Positions 38,148-46,350 of a DNA stretch of 64,000 bases are shown here, one piece after another (within the stretch, counting starts at the first letter, position 1; every line of letters begins with the position of its first letter). Source of the stretch: CBDIHP01 sp965279195. Lineage in GTDB: Bacteria; Planctomycetota; Planctomycetia; Isosphaerales; Isosphaeraceae. The stretch covers positions 186,001 through 250,000 of the forward strand of contig CBDIHP010000041.1 of the NCBI GenBank assembly GCA_965279195.1, in the 5' to 3' direction. The notes below the pieces were generated by a model that saw only the letters and a program-made list of their open reading frames with translations, was not told the origin of the DNA and did no database searches. The position numbers were made by a program, and so were the translations under genes.

Positions 38148-39026
38148 ATGTCCAGCCGTCGCGATTTCCTCCGGACCGCCGCCCTCGCCGGCGCAGCCGG
38201 CCTGGCCGGCCCGACCCTCCCCGACGCCCTGGCCGGCACGGATGACGGCACCTGGCTGACCTACGCCGTGAACGTCGAGATGACGTTCAACCGCCTGCCG
38301 TTCCTGGAGCGGCTCAAGAAGGTCAAGGAATCGGGCTTCAGCCACTACGAGTTCTGGCAGTGGAAGCCGAAGGACTTGAAGGCGATCAAGTCCGCCAACA
38401 AGGAGCTGGGCCTCACGCCGACGCAGTTCTCGGCCTTCTGGGGCATCACCGACGCCGAGAAGAAGATGCCCTTCCTCAAGGCCGTCGAGGAGGCCCTCGC
38501 GGCGGCCGAGTTTTTGGGCGTCAAGCAGCTCTGCGTGGTCGCCGGCGAGGTCACCCCGGGGCTCGCCCTGGACCGGCAGTTCGAGAACGTCATCGACGCC
38601 ATCAAGATGGTCGTCCCCTTGCTGGAGGACGCCGGGGTGACCCTGATCCTGGAGCCCCTCAACGTCCTGGTCGACCACCCCAAGCAGCTGGTCGTGACCA
38701 CGGAGGACGCCATCCGGGTCATGAAGGGGGTGGACTCCAAGAATGTGAAGATCCTCTTCGACGTCTATCACCAGCAGATCAGCGAGGGGAATCTCTCGGG
38801 CAATATCAAGAAATATAAGGATTTCATAGGCTATTATCAGATCGCCGACCACCCCGGCCGCCACGAGCCCAGCACCGGCGAGATCAACTACGCCCACGTG
38901 CTCCGGGCCATCCACGAGACGGGCTACAAGGGGGCGATCGGCCTGGAACTTTCCCCCAAATCCGACCCCGCCGCCGCCCTCAGGGCCGTCCGCGAGGCCG
39001 ACGCCGCGGCGAAGGCCCGCGCGTGA
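38148..39026 (+). CDS. TAT-exported sugar isomerase/epimerase (hydroxypyruvate-isomerase-like TIM barrel)
   Basis: ATG 38148 follows AAGGAG by 6 bases. The N-terminus 'MSSRRDFLRTAALAGAAG' is a twin-arginine signal. The remainder (292 residues in total) is an AP-endonuclease-2-type TIM barrel: 'PFLERLKKVKESGFSHYEFW', 'GVTLILEPLNVLVDHP' with the metal-ligand Glu, 'VKILFDVYHQQISEGNL', 'YYQIADHPGRHEPSTGEINY' in part, and 'YKGAIGLELSP'. This pattern is closest to hydroxypyruvate isomerase. In planctomycetes many exported members exist, with unknown sugars as substrate. Confidence 0.85.
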   Translation: MSSRRDFLRTAALAGAAGLAGPTLPDALAGTDDGTWLTYAVNVEMTFNRLPFLERLKKVKESGFSHYEFWQWKPKDLKAIKSANKELGLTPTQFSAFWGITDAEKKMPFLKAVEEALAAAEFLGVKQLCVVAGEVTPGLALDRQFENVIDAIKMVVPLLEDAGVTLILEPLNVLVDHPKQLVVTTEDAIRVMKGVDSKNVKILFDVYHQQISEGNLSGNIKKYKDFIGYYQIADHPGRHEPSTGEINYAHVLRAIHETGYKGAIGLELSPKSDPAAALRAVREADAAAKARA

Positions 39027-39367
39027 GGCCGCCTCGGCCACGGATCCGCACATTGCTGCTCCTCGTGGCCCTCGCCGGGCTGCTGGCCTGGGCCGCCAGC
39101 CTGCCGCTCCGCGCCCGGGCCTACCGCCTCCAGGCCGCCCGGCACGCCGCGGCCTTGGTCCCGCTCCGCGACGACCTTCGCTATGCGGGGATGATGCTCG
39201 ACGACCTGGCCTGGTATCAGCCGGCACTGGCGAGCGATCTCGAACACTGGCGTCGGATCCATCGGGAGACCCTGGACCGGATCCGGGACCACTCGGCCTG
39301 GAAGGATCGCTTTGAACAGGCGAGCCGGCGGCCGTGGGGGTGGGTCCCCACGGAGCCGGCCCGATAG
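39023..39367 (+). CDS. Small membrane-anchored hypothetical protein
   Basis: 114 residues starting at GTG 39023, overlapping the previous stop by 4 bases (GTGA), so translation is coupled. One hydrophobic segment near the N-terminus ('TLLLLVALAGLLAWAASLPL') is followed by a basic, helical, Trp-containing soluble part ending near 'GWVPTEPAR'. I recall similar short planctomycete proteins beginning 'RLRTLLLLVALAGLL', but no function is known. Confidence 0.7.
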   Translation: MRPPRPRIRTLLLLVALAGLLAWAASLPLRARAYRLQAARHAAALVPLRDDLRYAGMMLDDLAWYQPALASDLEHWRRIHRETLDRIRDHSAWKDRFEQASRRPWGWVPTEPAR

Positions 39368-39392
39368 GCTCGACGACTCGGCGGTGTTGTGG

Positions 39393-40508
39393 TCAGAAGG
39401 TCGGGATGACGATCCGCTCGCCGCCCTTCATGGCGGACTCGTGGGCGCAGAGGCCGACCATGGTCCAGTTGGCGGAGGTCTCGGCGTCGGGCAGGGCGGG
39501 GCGTTCGCCGCGGACGGCGCTCAGGAAGGCGTTGACGAGGTGGGGGTGCGAGCCGCCGTGGCCGCCGCCCTGGGTGAACGACAGGTGCTGCTCGTCGTCG
39601 GAGGAATACACGCCCTTGGTGGTGAACCGCTGGATCGGGCCGGGGAGGAGCTTGGCGTAGTCCGGCACGGCGGTGCGCTGGGGGATCTCCGGCTCGGGGA
39701 CGCCGCGGGTGTGGATTACCGGTTCCTCGCCGTCGACCTGCTGCCACTCGAACGACTTCTTGTCGCCGTAGGCGTCGAAGCTCTCGCGGTACTGCCGGGC
39801 GGTGTTGAAGAGCGACCGGGTGACCTCGGCGCAGACGTCCGAGTCCTTGATCTTGAAGGTGGCCGTCTCGATGGCGAACGGGCTGCCGTATTTGGGGATC
39901 AGGGCCTCGTCGATCCGGCCCGAGCCGTGGCACACGACGCTCTCGGCGTGCTTGCCCAGGAGCGCCAGGCAGGGGCTAACGCAGTGGGTGGCGTAGTGCA
40001 TCGGCGGGAAGCCTTCCCAGTAGCCCGGCCACCCTTCCATGTCCTGCTGGTGCGAGCCCCGGAGGAACTGGATCCGGCCCAGGACGCCCGTGTCGTACAG
40101 TTCCTTCACGAAGAGGTACTCGCGGGAGTAGACGACGGTCTCCATCATCATGTAGACCTTGCCCGCCTTGCGCTGGGCGAGCACGATCTTGCGGCACTCC
40201 TCGGCCGTGGTGCCCATCGGCACGGTGCATGCGACATGCTTGCCGGCTTCGAGGGCCGCGAGACTCTGCCAGGCGTGGTCGCCGATCGGGGAGTTGATGT
40301 GGACGGCGTCGACGTTCGGGTCGGCGAGGACATCCTCGAACCTGGTGTACCGGGCCTTGATGCCCCAGCGGTCACCGCATTCGTTGAGTTCCTTCTCGTT
40401 CCGGCGGCAGATCCCATACATCTCCGCGCCGGGGTACTGCTGGTAGATCGGGATGAACTCGGCACCGAAGCCGAGACCGATAATCGCGACGCGGATCGGC
40501 TGGGACAT
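39393..40508 (-). CDS. Gfo/Idh/MocA-family oxidoreductase with altered EKP motif
   Basis: 371 residues from ATG 40508. The Rossmann motif is 'VAIIGLGFGAEFIPIYQ', and 'NPNVDAVHINSP'-type and 'ALEAGKHVACTVPMG' blocks follow. Family members normally have E-K-P in the last block, with Lys acting in catalysis; here it reads T-V-P, so the reaction may differ or be lost. The C-terminal substrate domain contains a His/Gly-rich stretch ('TQGGGHGGSHPHLVNAFL'), another common family feature. It is divergent from a second Gfo/Idh gene, 200 bases away. Confidence 0.85.
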   Translation of the reverse strand: MSQPIRVAIIGLGFGAEFIPIYQQYPGAEMYGICRRNEKELNECGDRWGIKARYTRFEDVLADPNVDAVHINSPIGDHAWQSLAALEAGKHVACTVPMGTTAEECRKIVLAQRKAGKVYMMMETVVYSREYLFVKELYDTGVLGRIQFLRGSHQQDMEGWPGYWEGFPPMHYATHCVSPCLALLGKHAESVVCHGSGRIDEALIPKYGSPFAIETATFKIKDSDVCAEVTRSLFNTARQYRESFDAYGDKKSFEWQQVDGEEPVIHTRGVPEPEIPQRTAVPDYAKLLPGPIQRFTTKGVYSSDDEQHLSFTQGGGHGGSHPHLVNAFLSAVRGERPALPDAETSANWTMVGLCAHESAMKGGERIVIPTF

Positions 40509-40708
40509 GGGAGAGAGGCCCTGGTTCGGAAGGGGTCGGACGGAACGTCCGAAGGCGAGGTCGCGACGCCGGGGCACGACGCCCGGACGTTGCGGAACGT
40601 GTTGCAGGATATTAGGCTCTGAGGCCGTTGGCAAGCGGGCGGACGCGAGGACTCCCGGCCGGTTTGCAATCGATTCTGAATCCTCCGATCGAGCGAGCGA
40701 GTGGATCC

Positions 40709-41833
40709 ATGAGCCAGGGGCAAGACACGACGCGCAAGGTCCGCATCGGGATCATCGGCGCGGGGGCCGTGAGCGACTACCACCACGTCCCGGCCATCCG
40801 GATCGACCCGCGCGCCGAGCTGACCGCCGTCTGCGACGCCGACCCGAATCTCCTGGAGAAGCGCCGGGCCGACTGGGGCGTCTCCGAGCTGTCCACCGAC
40901 CCGATCGCCGTGGCGACCTCGCCCAACGTAGACGCCGTGATCATCGCCACGCCGAACGACACCCACAAGCTGATCTCGGTCGCCGCCGCCCAGGCCGGCA
41001 AGCACGTCATGTGCGAGAAGCCCCTCGGCCTCAACGCCGGGGAGGTCCGGGCCATGTACGAGGCGGCCCGCGACAACAACGTCGTCCACATGACGGCGTT
41101 CACCTATCGGTTCGCCCCGTCGATGATCTACCTGCGGCACCTGCTCAGGTCGGGGGCCCTCGGCGAGCCGAGGCACTTCCGCTCCCAGCGGTTCCTCGAC
41201 TGGCCCGAGACGAGCTGGGGATGGCGTCAGTACAAGGCCCGCGCCGGCGCGGGCGACCTCTTCGACATGACCATCCACCGGATCGACTTCGCCCTCGACC
41301 TCCTCGGCCCCCTCGCCCGGATCTGCGGCGCCGTGGCCCGGTTCGCCCCGCGCACGACCACCCCCGACGGCCGCACCGTGGCACCGTCGGACGTCGACGA
41401 CTGGTCGAGCATCATCGGCGAATTCGAGTCGGGCGCGACCGGGGTCTGGGAAGGGACGACCCTGGCGAAGGGCTACGGCCGCGACGGCTTCGGCCACGAG
41501 TGGGCGGAGATCAATGGATCCGAAGGCTCTGCCGTCTACCGGCTCCATGAGCCCAACACGATCCTCCTGGGCAAGACCGGCCAGGACCTCGCCCCGGTGC
41601 CCGTGCCCGACGAGTTCCTCAAGCCGGCCGGCAGCCCCCGCGACCCTGCCGAGGGCAAGCCGGCGACCGTCTTCCGCTACGACCTCGTCTGGGAGTTCGT
41701 CTCCGCCATCGTCGAGGGCCGTCAGGCCGTCCCCAGCTTCTACGACGGCCTCAACGCCCAGCTCATCGCCGACGCCGTGCTCAAGTCCTACGAGGACCGC
41801 ACCTGGATCGACACCCCCCCGGCCGCCCTATAG
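40709..41833 (+). CDS. Gfo/Idh/MocA-family oxidoreductase
   Basis: 374 residues. N-terminal NAD(P) Rossmann fold 'IGIIGAGAVSDYHHVPAI', 'NVDAVIIATPNDTHK' and an intact 'GKHVMCEKPLG' catalytic motif. The C-terminal domain includes 'AGDLFDMTIHRIDFALDLLG', with a His at the usual substrate site. Enzymes of this family oxidise or reduce sugars and inositols; the substrate here is not evident. No signal peptide is present. A family-2 repeat follows 38 bases after the stop. Confidence 0.9.
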   Translation: MSQGQDTTRKVRIGIIGAGAVSDYHHVPAIRIDPRAELTAVCDADPNLLEKRRADWGVSELSTDPIAVATSPNVDAVIIATPNDTHKLISVAAAQAGKHVMCEKPLGLNAGEVRAMYEAARDNNVVHMTAFTYRFAPSMIYLRHLLRSGALGEPRHFRSQRFLDWPETSWGWRQYKARAGAGDLFDMTIHRIDFALDLLGPLARICGAVARFAPRTTTPDGRTVAPSDVDDWSSIIGEFESGATGVWEGTTLAKGYGRDGFGHEWAEINGSEGSAVYRLHEPNTILLGKTGQDLAPVPVPDEFLKPAGSPRDPAEGKPATVFRYDLVWEFVSAIVEGRQAVPSFYDGLNAQLIADAVLKSYEDRTWIDTPPAAL

Positions 41834-41870
41834 AGTCGGTTGTCCCTCCCAGGATGTCGCGAGGCCAAAA

Positions 41871-42025
41871 GCGCTGGGCGCGGGTCTCCAGACCCCGCCC
41901 TGACACTCGCCACGCTGTCCAACCGAACCGGGTCTCCAGACCCGATCAGAATGGGTCTGGAGATCCGGTTCGGCCGGACCCGGTCTTACGGTTGGGGCGG
42001 GGTCTGGAGACCCGCGCCCGGCGCT
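41871..42025. repeat. Family-2 palindromic repeat, copy A
   Basis: About 155 bp of nested inverted repeats. Outer arms contain GCGCTGGGCGCGGGTCTCC and its complement; inner arms contain CGAACCGGGTCTCCAGACCC and its near-complement. The core palindrome GGGTCTCCAGACCC recurs. It lies between the convergent Gfo/Idh and ispH genes. Copies B, C and D are at 46151, 50821 and about 56417. Confidence 0.88.
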
Positions 42026-42061
42026 CCCGAGGGGCAGGGCGGAGAGTCAGACACAGGCGTG

Positions 42062-43045
42062 TCAGTCCGACTCGGCCTCGTCATATTCGACCGACTCGCC
42101 CGTGGTCACGCCGGAGGGCAAGAGCTGCCGCAGGGACTTGGGCAGGGGGAAGTGGACGTTTTCCTCGCGGACCCACTCCTCGACGATCGTAGCGCCGTAG
42201 CGGTTCTGGAGGGATTCGATCACTTCCTGCACCACGTCCTCGGGGGCGCTGGCGCCGGCGGTGATGAGGACCTTGTCCACGTTCTCGAACCAGGCGTCCT
42301 GGATCTCGGAGACGCCGTCGATCAGGTGGGCGTGCGGGCCGAGGGAGTTGGCGATCTCGGCCAGGCGCTTGCTGTTGGACGAGTTCTGGCTGCCGAGGAC
42401 CAGCACCAGGTCGGCCCGGGGGGCGAGCTGGCGGACGGCGTCCTGGCGGTTCTGCGTGGCGTAGCAGATGTCGTCCTTGGGCGGGTTGGCGATCTGCGGG
42501 AACTTGGCCCGCAGGGCCGCGATGACGATGTTGGCGTCGTCCACGCTCAAGGTCGTCTGGGTGAGGTAGGCGATCCGGGTGCTGGCCGGGAGTTCGAGCT
42601 TCTCGACGTCCTCGGCGGTCTCGACCAGGATCATCCGCTCCGGGGCCTCGCCCATGGTGCCGATGACCTCGTCGTGCCCTTCGTGGCCGATGAGGATGAT
42701 CGTGTAGCCCTCTTTCGCATACTTGACCGCTTCCAGGTGCACCTTGGTGACCAGCGGGCAGGTGGCGTCGATCGCCTGGAGCTTCCGCTTGCGGGATTGC
42801 TCGCGGATCTGGGGCGACACACCGTGGGCGCTGTAGAGCAGGGGGGAGCCCTCGGGCACCTCTTCCAGGGACTCCACGAAGACGACGCCCCGGGTCTTGA
42901 ACCGCTCGACGACGTACTTGTTGTGGACGATCTCGTGATAGACGTAAAGCGGTGCGCCGAAAAGATCAAGCGACCGTTCGAGGCTCTCAATCGCCATGTT
43001 CACCCCCGCGCAGAAGCCGCGAGGGTTGGCCAGGATGATCTGCAT
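42062..43045 (-). CDS. ispH: 4-hydroxy-3-methylbut-2-enyl diphosphate reductase
   Basis: Last step of the MEP isoprenoid pathway, giving IPP and DMAPP with a [4Fe-4S] cluster. The start ATG 43045 gives 327 residues. Cluster cysteines C12 ('RGFCAGV'), C96 ('DATCPLVTK') and C194 ('DDICYATQNRQ') are present, as is 'GSQNSSNSKRLAEIA'. A GTG-initiated version six codons longer is possible. The acidic C-terminal tail ('EYDEAESD') extends past the usual end. Confidence 0.96.
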   Translation of the reverse strand: MQIILANPRGFCAGVNMAIESLERSLDLFGAPLYVYHEIVHNKYVVERFKTRGVVFVESLEEVPEGSPLLYSAHGVSPQIREQSRKRKLQAIDATCPLVTKVHLEAVKYAKEGYTIILIGHEGHDEVIGTMGEAPERMILVETAEDVEKLELPASTRIAYLTQTTLSVDDANIVIAALRAKFPQIANPPKDDICYATQNRQDAVRQLAPRADLVLVLGSQNSSNSKRLAEIANSLGPHAHLIDGVSEIQDAWFENVDKVLITAGASAPEDVVQEVIESLQNRYGATIVEEWVREENVHFPLPKSLRQLLPSGVTTGESVEYDEAESD

Positions 43046-43305
43046 CGCCGGAGGGACCTCCACCAGGGGATTTCAACCCCCCCATGGTACGCATTTCCGG
43101 GGACCGGGGAAAGGCGGGCAACGCCCGTTCTGCCAGGAACCCGGGTCGCCCCCCGGCTGGAACATCCGGCCGCCCGGCGGTATCGTGGAGGCCCTCGAAC
43201 TGCTCGACCGGCCCGGAGCCCGCCCCGAACCATGGGCGGGCGTTTTTCGTCAGAGTCAGGGCCCCGCCGCCAGGGCGGCCGTCCCCGACCCGGAGTGTCC
43301 GATCC

Positions 43306-46119
43306 ATGCCCGCGTATCATCCCCAGCGCATCGAGCCGAAGTGGCAAGCCTACTGGGACGCCAACAAGACCTTCCGGGCCCGCGACCTCGTCCCCGGCCA
43401 GCCGAAGCTCTATATCCTCGACATGTTCCCATACCCCAGCGGGGCCGGCCTCCACGTCGGCCACCCCGAGGGGTACACCGCCACCGACATCCTCTGCCGC
43501 TACAAGCGGATGCGGGGGTTCAACGTCCTGCACCCCATGGGCTGGGACGCCTTCGGGCTGCCCGCCGAGCAGTACGCCATCAAGACGGGCCAGCACCCCG
43601 AAGTCACCACCCGCCAGAACATCGATAACTTCCGGCGCCAGATCAAGTCGCTGGGCTTCTCCTACGACTGGGACCGCGAGATCGACACCACCGACCCCCA
43701 CTACTACCGCTGGACCCAGTGGATCTTCCTCCTGATCCACGACACCTGGTACGACCCCGACCACGAATGGACCGACTGCCAGGGTGTGAAGCGGAAGGGT
43801 AAAGGCCGCCCCATCGCTGAACTGCCCATCCCCCCCGGCACGACCGACCCCGACGCCTACCGCGACTCGAGGCGCCTGGCCTACCGCGCCGAGGTCCCCG
43901 TCAACTGGTGCCCCAAGCTGGGCACCGTGCTGGCCAATGAGGAGGTCATCGACGGCAAGTCCGAGCGCGGCGGCTACCCCGTCGTCCGGATGCCGCTCAA
44001 GCAGTGGATGCTGAGGATCACGTCCTACGGCGACCGCCTGGCCGACGAGCTGGAGCCGCTCGACTGGCCCCGCGCCATCAAGGAAATGCAGCGCAACTGG
44101 ATCGGCCGGTCGGAAGGGGCCGAGGTCGATTTCTATATTGGTGAAAATGTCGATGCGTGGCACGCCTCTCGGGCCGGCTTGGGCTTCCCGGAGGCCCCGG
44201 GCCGGGACGTGATCCGCGTCTTCACCACCCGCCCGGACACCCTGTTCGGGGCCACCTACATGGTCCTGGCCCCCGAGCACCCGCTCGTGGATGCGTTGAC
44301 CAGCCCCGGGCAGAAGGAGGCGGTCGAGGCCTACCGAAAGGCGGTCGCCAGCAAGTCCGACCTCGACCGGACCGCGCTCTCCAAGACCAAGACGGGCGTC
44401 TGGACCGGCGGCTTCTCCACCAACCCCGTCAACGGCCGGCAGGTCCCCGTCTGGATTGCGGACTACGTGTTGATGGGTTACGGCACCGGCGCCATCATGG
44501 CCGTGCCCGCCCACGACGAGCGCGACTTCGAGTTCGCCCGGGCGTTCGACCTGCCGATCGAGCGGGTTGTGGCGGCCAGCGTCGAGAAATCCGGAGAACC
44601 CTTGCCCGAGGCGGATGTCGAGGCCGGCGTGGCGGTGAATTCCGCCAACGACTCGATCAGCCTTGACGGCAAGGCGACGGCCGAGGCCAAGGCGGCGATC
44701 ACGGCCTGGTTGGCCGAAGGCGGGCTGGGCAAGAAATCGATCAACTACAAGTTGCGCGACTGGTTGTTCAGCCGTCAACGCTACTGGGGCGAGCCGTTCC
44801 CGGTGGTGATAGACGAGAACGACCGGGTCCATGCGGTGCCGATCTCCGAGCTGCCCGTCCGCCTGCCGGAGCTGGCCGACTTCGAACCCTCGGGCCGGCC
44901 CGAGCCGCCGCTGGGCAAGGCGACGGAGTGGGTGAAGTACTCCGAGAAGGCCAAACGCGAGACCAACACGATGCCCCAGTGGGCGGGGTCGTGCTGGTAC
45001 TTCCTCCGATATATCGATCCGAAGAACTCGACCGCCGCCTGGTCGGACGAGCTCGAACGCTACTGGATGCCGGTCGACCTCTACGTCGGCGGGGCGGAGC
45101 ATGCAGTCCTGCACCTGCTCTACAGCCGATTCTGGCATAAAGTCCTGTTCGACCGCGGCTATGTGCACACGCCCGAGCCGTTCCAGGAGCTGGTCAACCA
45201 GGGCATGATCCTGGGCGAGACCGAGTACACGTCCTATCGCGACGCGGCCGGCAACTTCGTCGGCGTCCAGGACGTCCGCGAGACCGAGGACGGCCTCAAG
45301 GACCACAAGGGGACGCCGGTCGAGGAGGTCAAGCTCCAGGAGAACCAGGTCGCCAAGAAGGGAGACGGGTTCGTTTTGGCCGACCGCGACGACATCCGGA
45401 TCGACGCCCGCGCCCACAAGATGTCCAAGGCCCGCGGCAACGTCATCAGCCCGGACAACGTCGTCGAAGAGTACGGCGCCGACAGCCTGCGGCTCTATGA
45501 AATGTTCATGGGTCCGCTGGAAGCCGTCAAGCCCTGGAGCATGAAGGGCGTCGAGGGCGTTTATCGGTTCCTGGGTCGCGGCTGGCGGATGATCGCCGAC
45601 GACCGGGCCGAGGACGTCGTCCTCGACGCCAAGGTGCGGGACGTCGAGCCGACCCCGGAGCAGAAGAAGCTGATCGCCCGGACCGTCGCCGCCGTGACCG
45701 ACGACCTCGACGCCATGCGGTTCAACACCTCCATCAGCCGGCTGATGGAATTCGTGAACGCATTCACCGGCGTCGATGTCCGGCCGAGGTCGGCGATGGA
45801 GACCTTCACGCTCCTGCTGTCGCCCCTGGCCCCCCACCTGGCCGAGGAACTCTGGCAGCTCCTGGGCCACACCGACACCCTGGCCTACGCGCCCTGGCCG
45901 ACGTACGACCCGGCGCTGCTGGTCGACGACGAGGTCGAGGTCCCCGTCGCCATCAACGGCAAGCTCCGCGGCCGCGTCATGGTCCCCAACGGGGCCAAGC
46001 CCGAGGTCATCGAGATGACCGCACGCTCGGATGAAAAGGTGATTGCGCTTCTCGAAGGCAAGGCGATCAAGAAGGTGGTCGTCGTGCCGGGGAAGATGGT
46101 CAATTTCGTCGTCGGATAA
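43306..46119 (+). CDS. leuS: Leucyl-tRNA synthetase
   Basis: Class I synthetase of 937 residues, charging tRNA-Leu. Visible are the signature 'PYPSGAGLHVGHPEGY' (HVGH from residue 50), a complete CP1 editing domain ('FTTRPDTLFGATYMVLAPEH', 'YGTGAIMAVPAHDERDFEFA'), 'SCWYFLRYIDP', and 'HKMSKARGNVISP' in place of KMSKS. The C-terminal anticodon-binding and tail domains are complete ('LAPHLAEELW', 'VVVVPGKMVNFVVG'). The start at ATG 43306 gives the usual 'YHPQRIEPKWQAYW'. It is 260 bases from divergent ispH. Confidence 0.97.
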   Translation: MPAYHPQRIEPKWQAYWDANKTFRARDLVPGQPKLYILDMFPYPSGAGLHVGHPEGYTATDILCRYKRMRGFNVLHPMGWDAFGLPAEQYAIKTGQHPEVTTRQNIDNFRRQIKSLGFSYDWDREIDTTDPHYYRWTQWIFLLIHDTWYDPDHEWTDCQGVKRKGKGRPIAELPIPPGTTDPDAYRDSRRLAYRAEVPVNWCPKLGTVLANEEVIDGKSERGGYPVVRMPLKQWMLRITSYGDRLADELEPLDWPRAIKEMQRNWIGRSEGAEVDFYIGENVDAWHASRAGLGFPEAPGRDVIRVFTTRPDTLFGATYMVLAPEHPLVDALTSPGQKEAVEAYRKAVASKSDLDRTALSKTKTGVWTGGFSTNPVNGRQVPVWIADYVLMGYGTGAIMAVPAHDERDFEFARAFDLPIERVVAASVEKSGEPLPEADVEAGVAVNSANDSISLDGKATAEAKAAITAWLAEGGLGKKSINYKLRDWLFSRQRYWGEPFPVVIDENDRVHAVPISELPVRLPELADFEPSGRPEPPLGKATEWVKYSEKAKRETNTMPQWAGSCWYFLRYIDPKNSTAAWSDELERYWMPVDLYVGGAEHAVLHLLYSRFWHKVLFDRGYVHTPEPFQELVNQGMILGETEYTSYRDAAGNFVGVQDVRETEDGLKDHKGTPVEEVKLQENQVAKKGDGFVLADRDDIRIDARAHKMSKARGNVISPDNVVEEYGADSLRLYEMFMGPLEAVKPWSMKGVEGVYRFLGRGWRMIADDRAEDVVLDAKVRDVEPTPEQKKLIARTVAAVTDDLDAMRFNTSISRLMEFVNAFTGVDVRPRSAMETFTLLLSPLAPHLAEELWQLLGHTDTLAYAPWPTYDPALLVDDEVEVPVAINGKLRGRVMVPNGAKPEVIEMTARSDEKVIALLEGKAIKKVVVVPGKMVNFVVG

Positions 46120-46150
46120 CCCCTCATCCACAAGCCGCCGCGAGGCCCAG

Positions 46151-46305
46151 GCGCTGGGCGCGGGTCTCCAGACCCCGCCCCGACCCGCGCCGCGCGGTAC
46201 CAGCGAACCGGGTCTCCAGACCCTTAGCTTATGGGTCTGGAGACCCGGTTCGCTGGTCTCCTTCGATCATGGCTGGGGCGGGGTCAGGAGACCCGCGCCC
46301 AGCGC
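46151..46305. repeat. Family-2 palindromic repeat, copy B
   Basis: 155 bp with the same nested arms as copy A; the inner hairpin is GGGTCTCCAGACCC then GGGTCTGGAGACCC around a short spacer. It occupies the space between convergent leuS and mutS2, 31 bases after the leuS stop and 45 bases from the mutS2 stop. Confidence 0.88.
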
Positions 46306-46350
46306 TTTCGCGTGGGCGACGAGGGAGGATTGGGGAGTTTGACGATTTGA

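Noticed and set aside
43000..46131. Very long open frame antisense to leuS
   Set aside because: High-GC codon bias opens the complementary frame of a real gene; its translation is Gly/Asp/Leu/Val-rich noise with no motif, while leuS carries every family signature.
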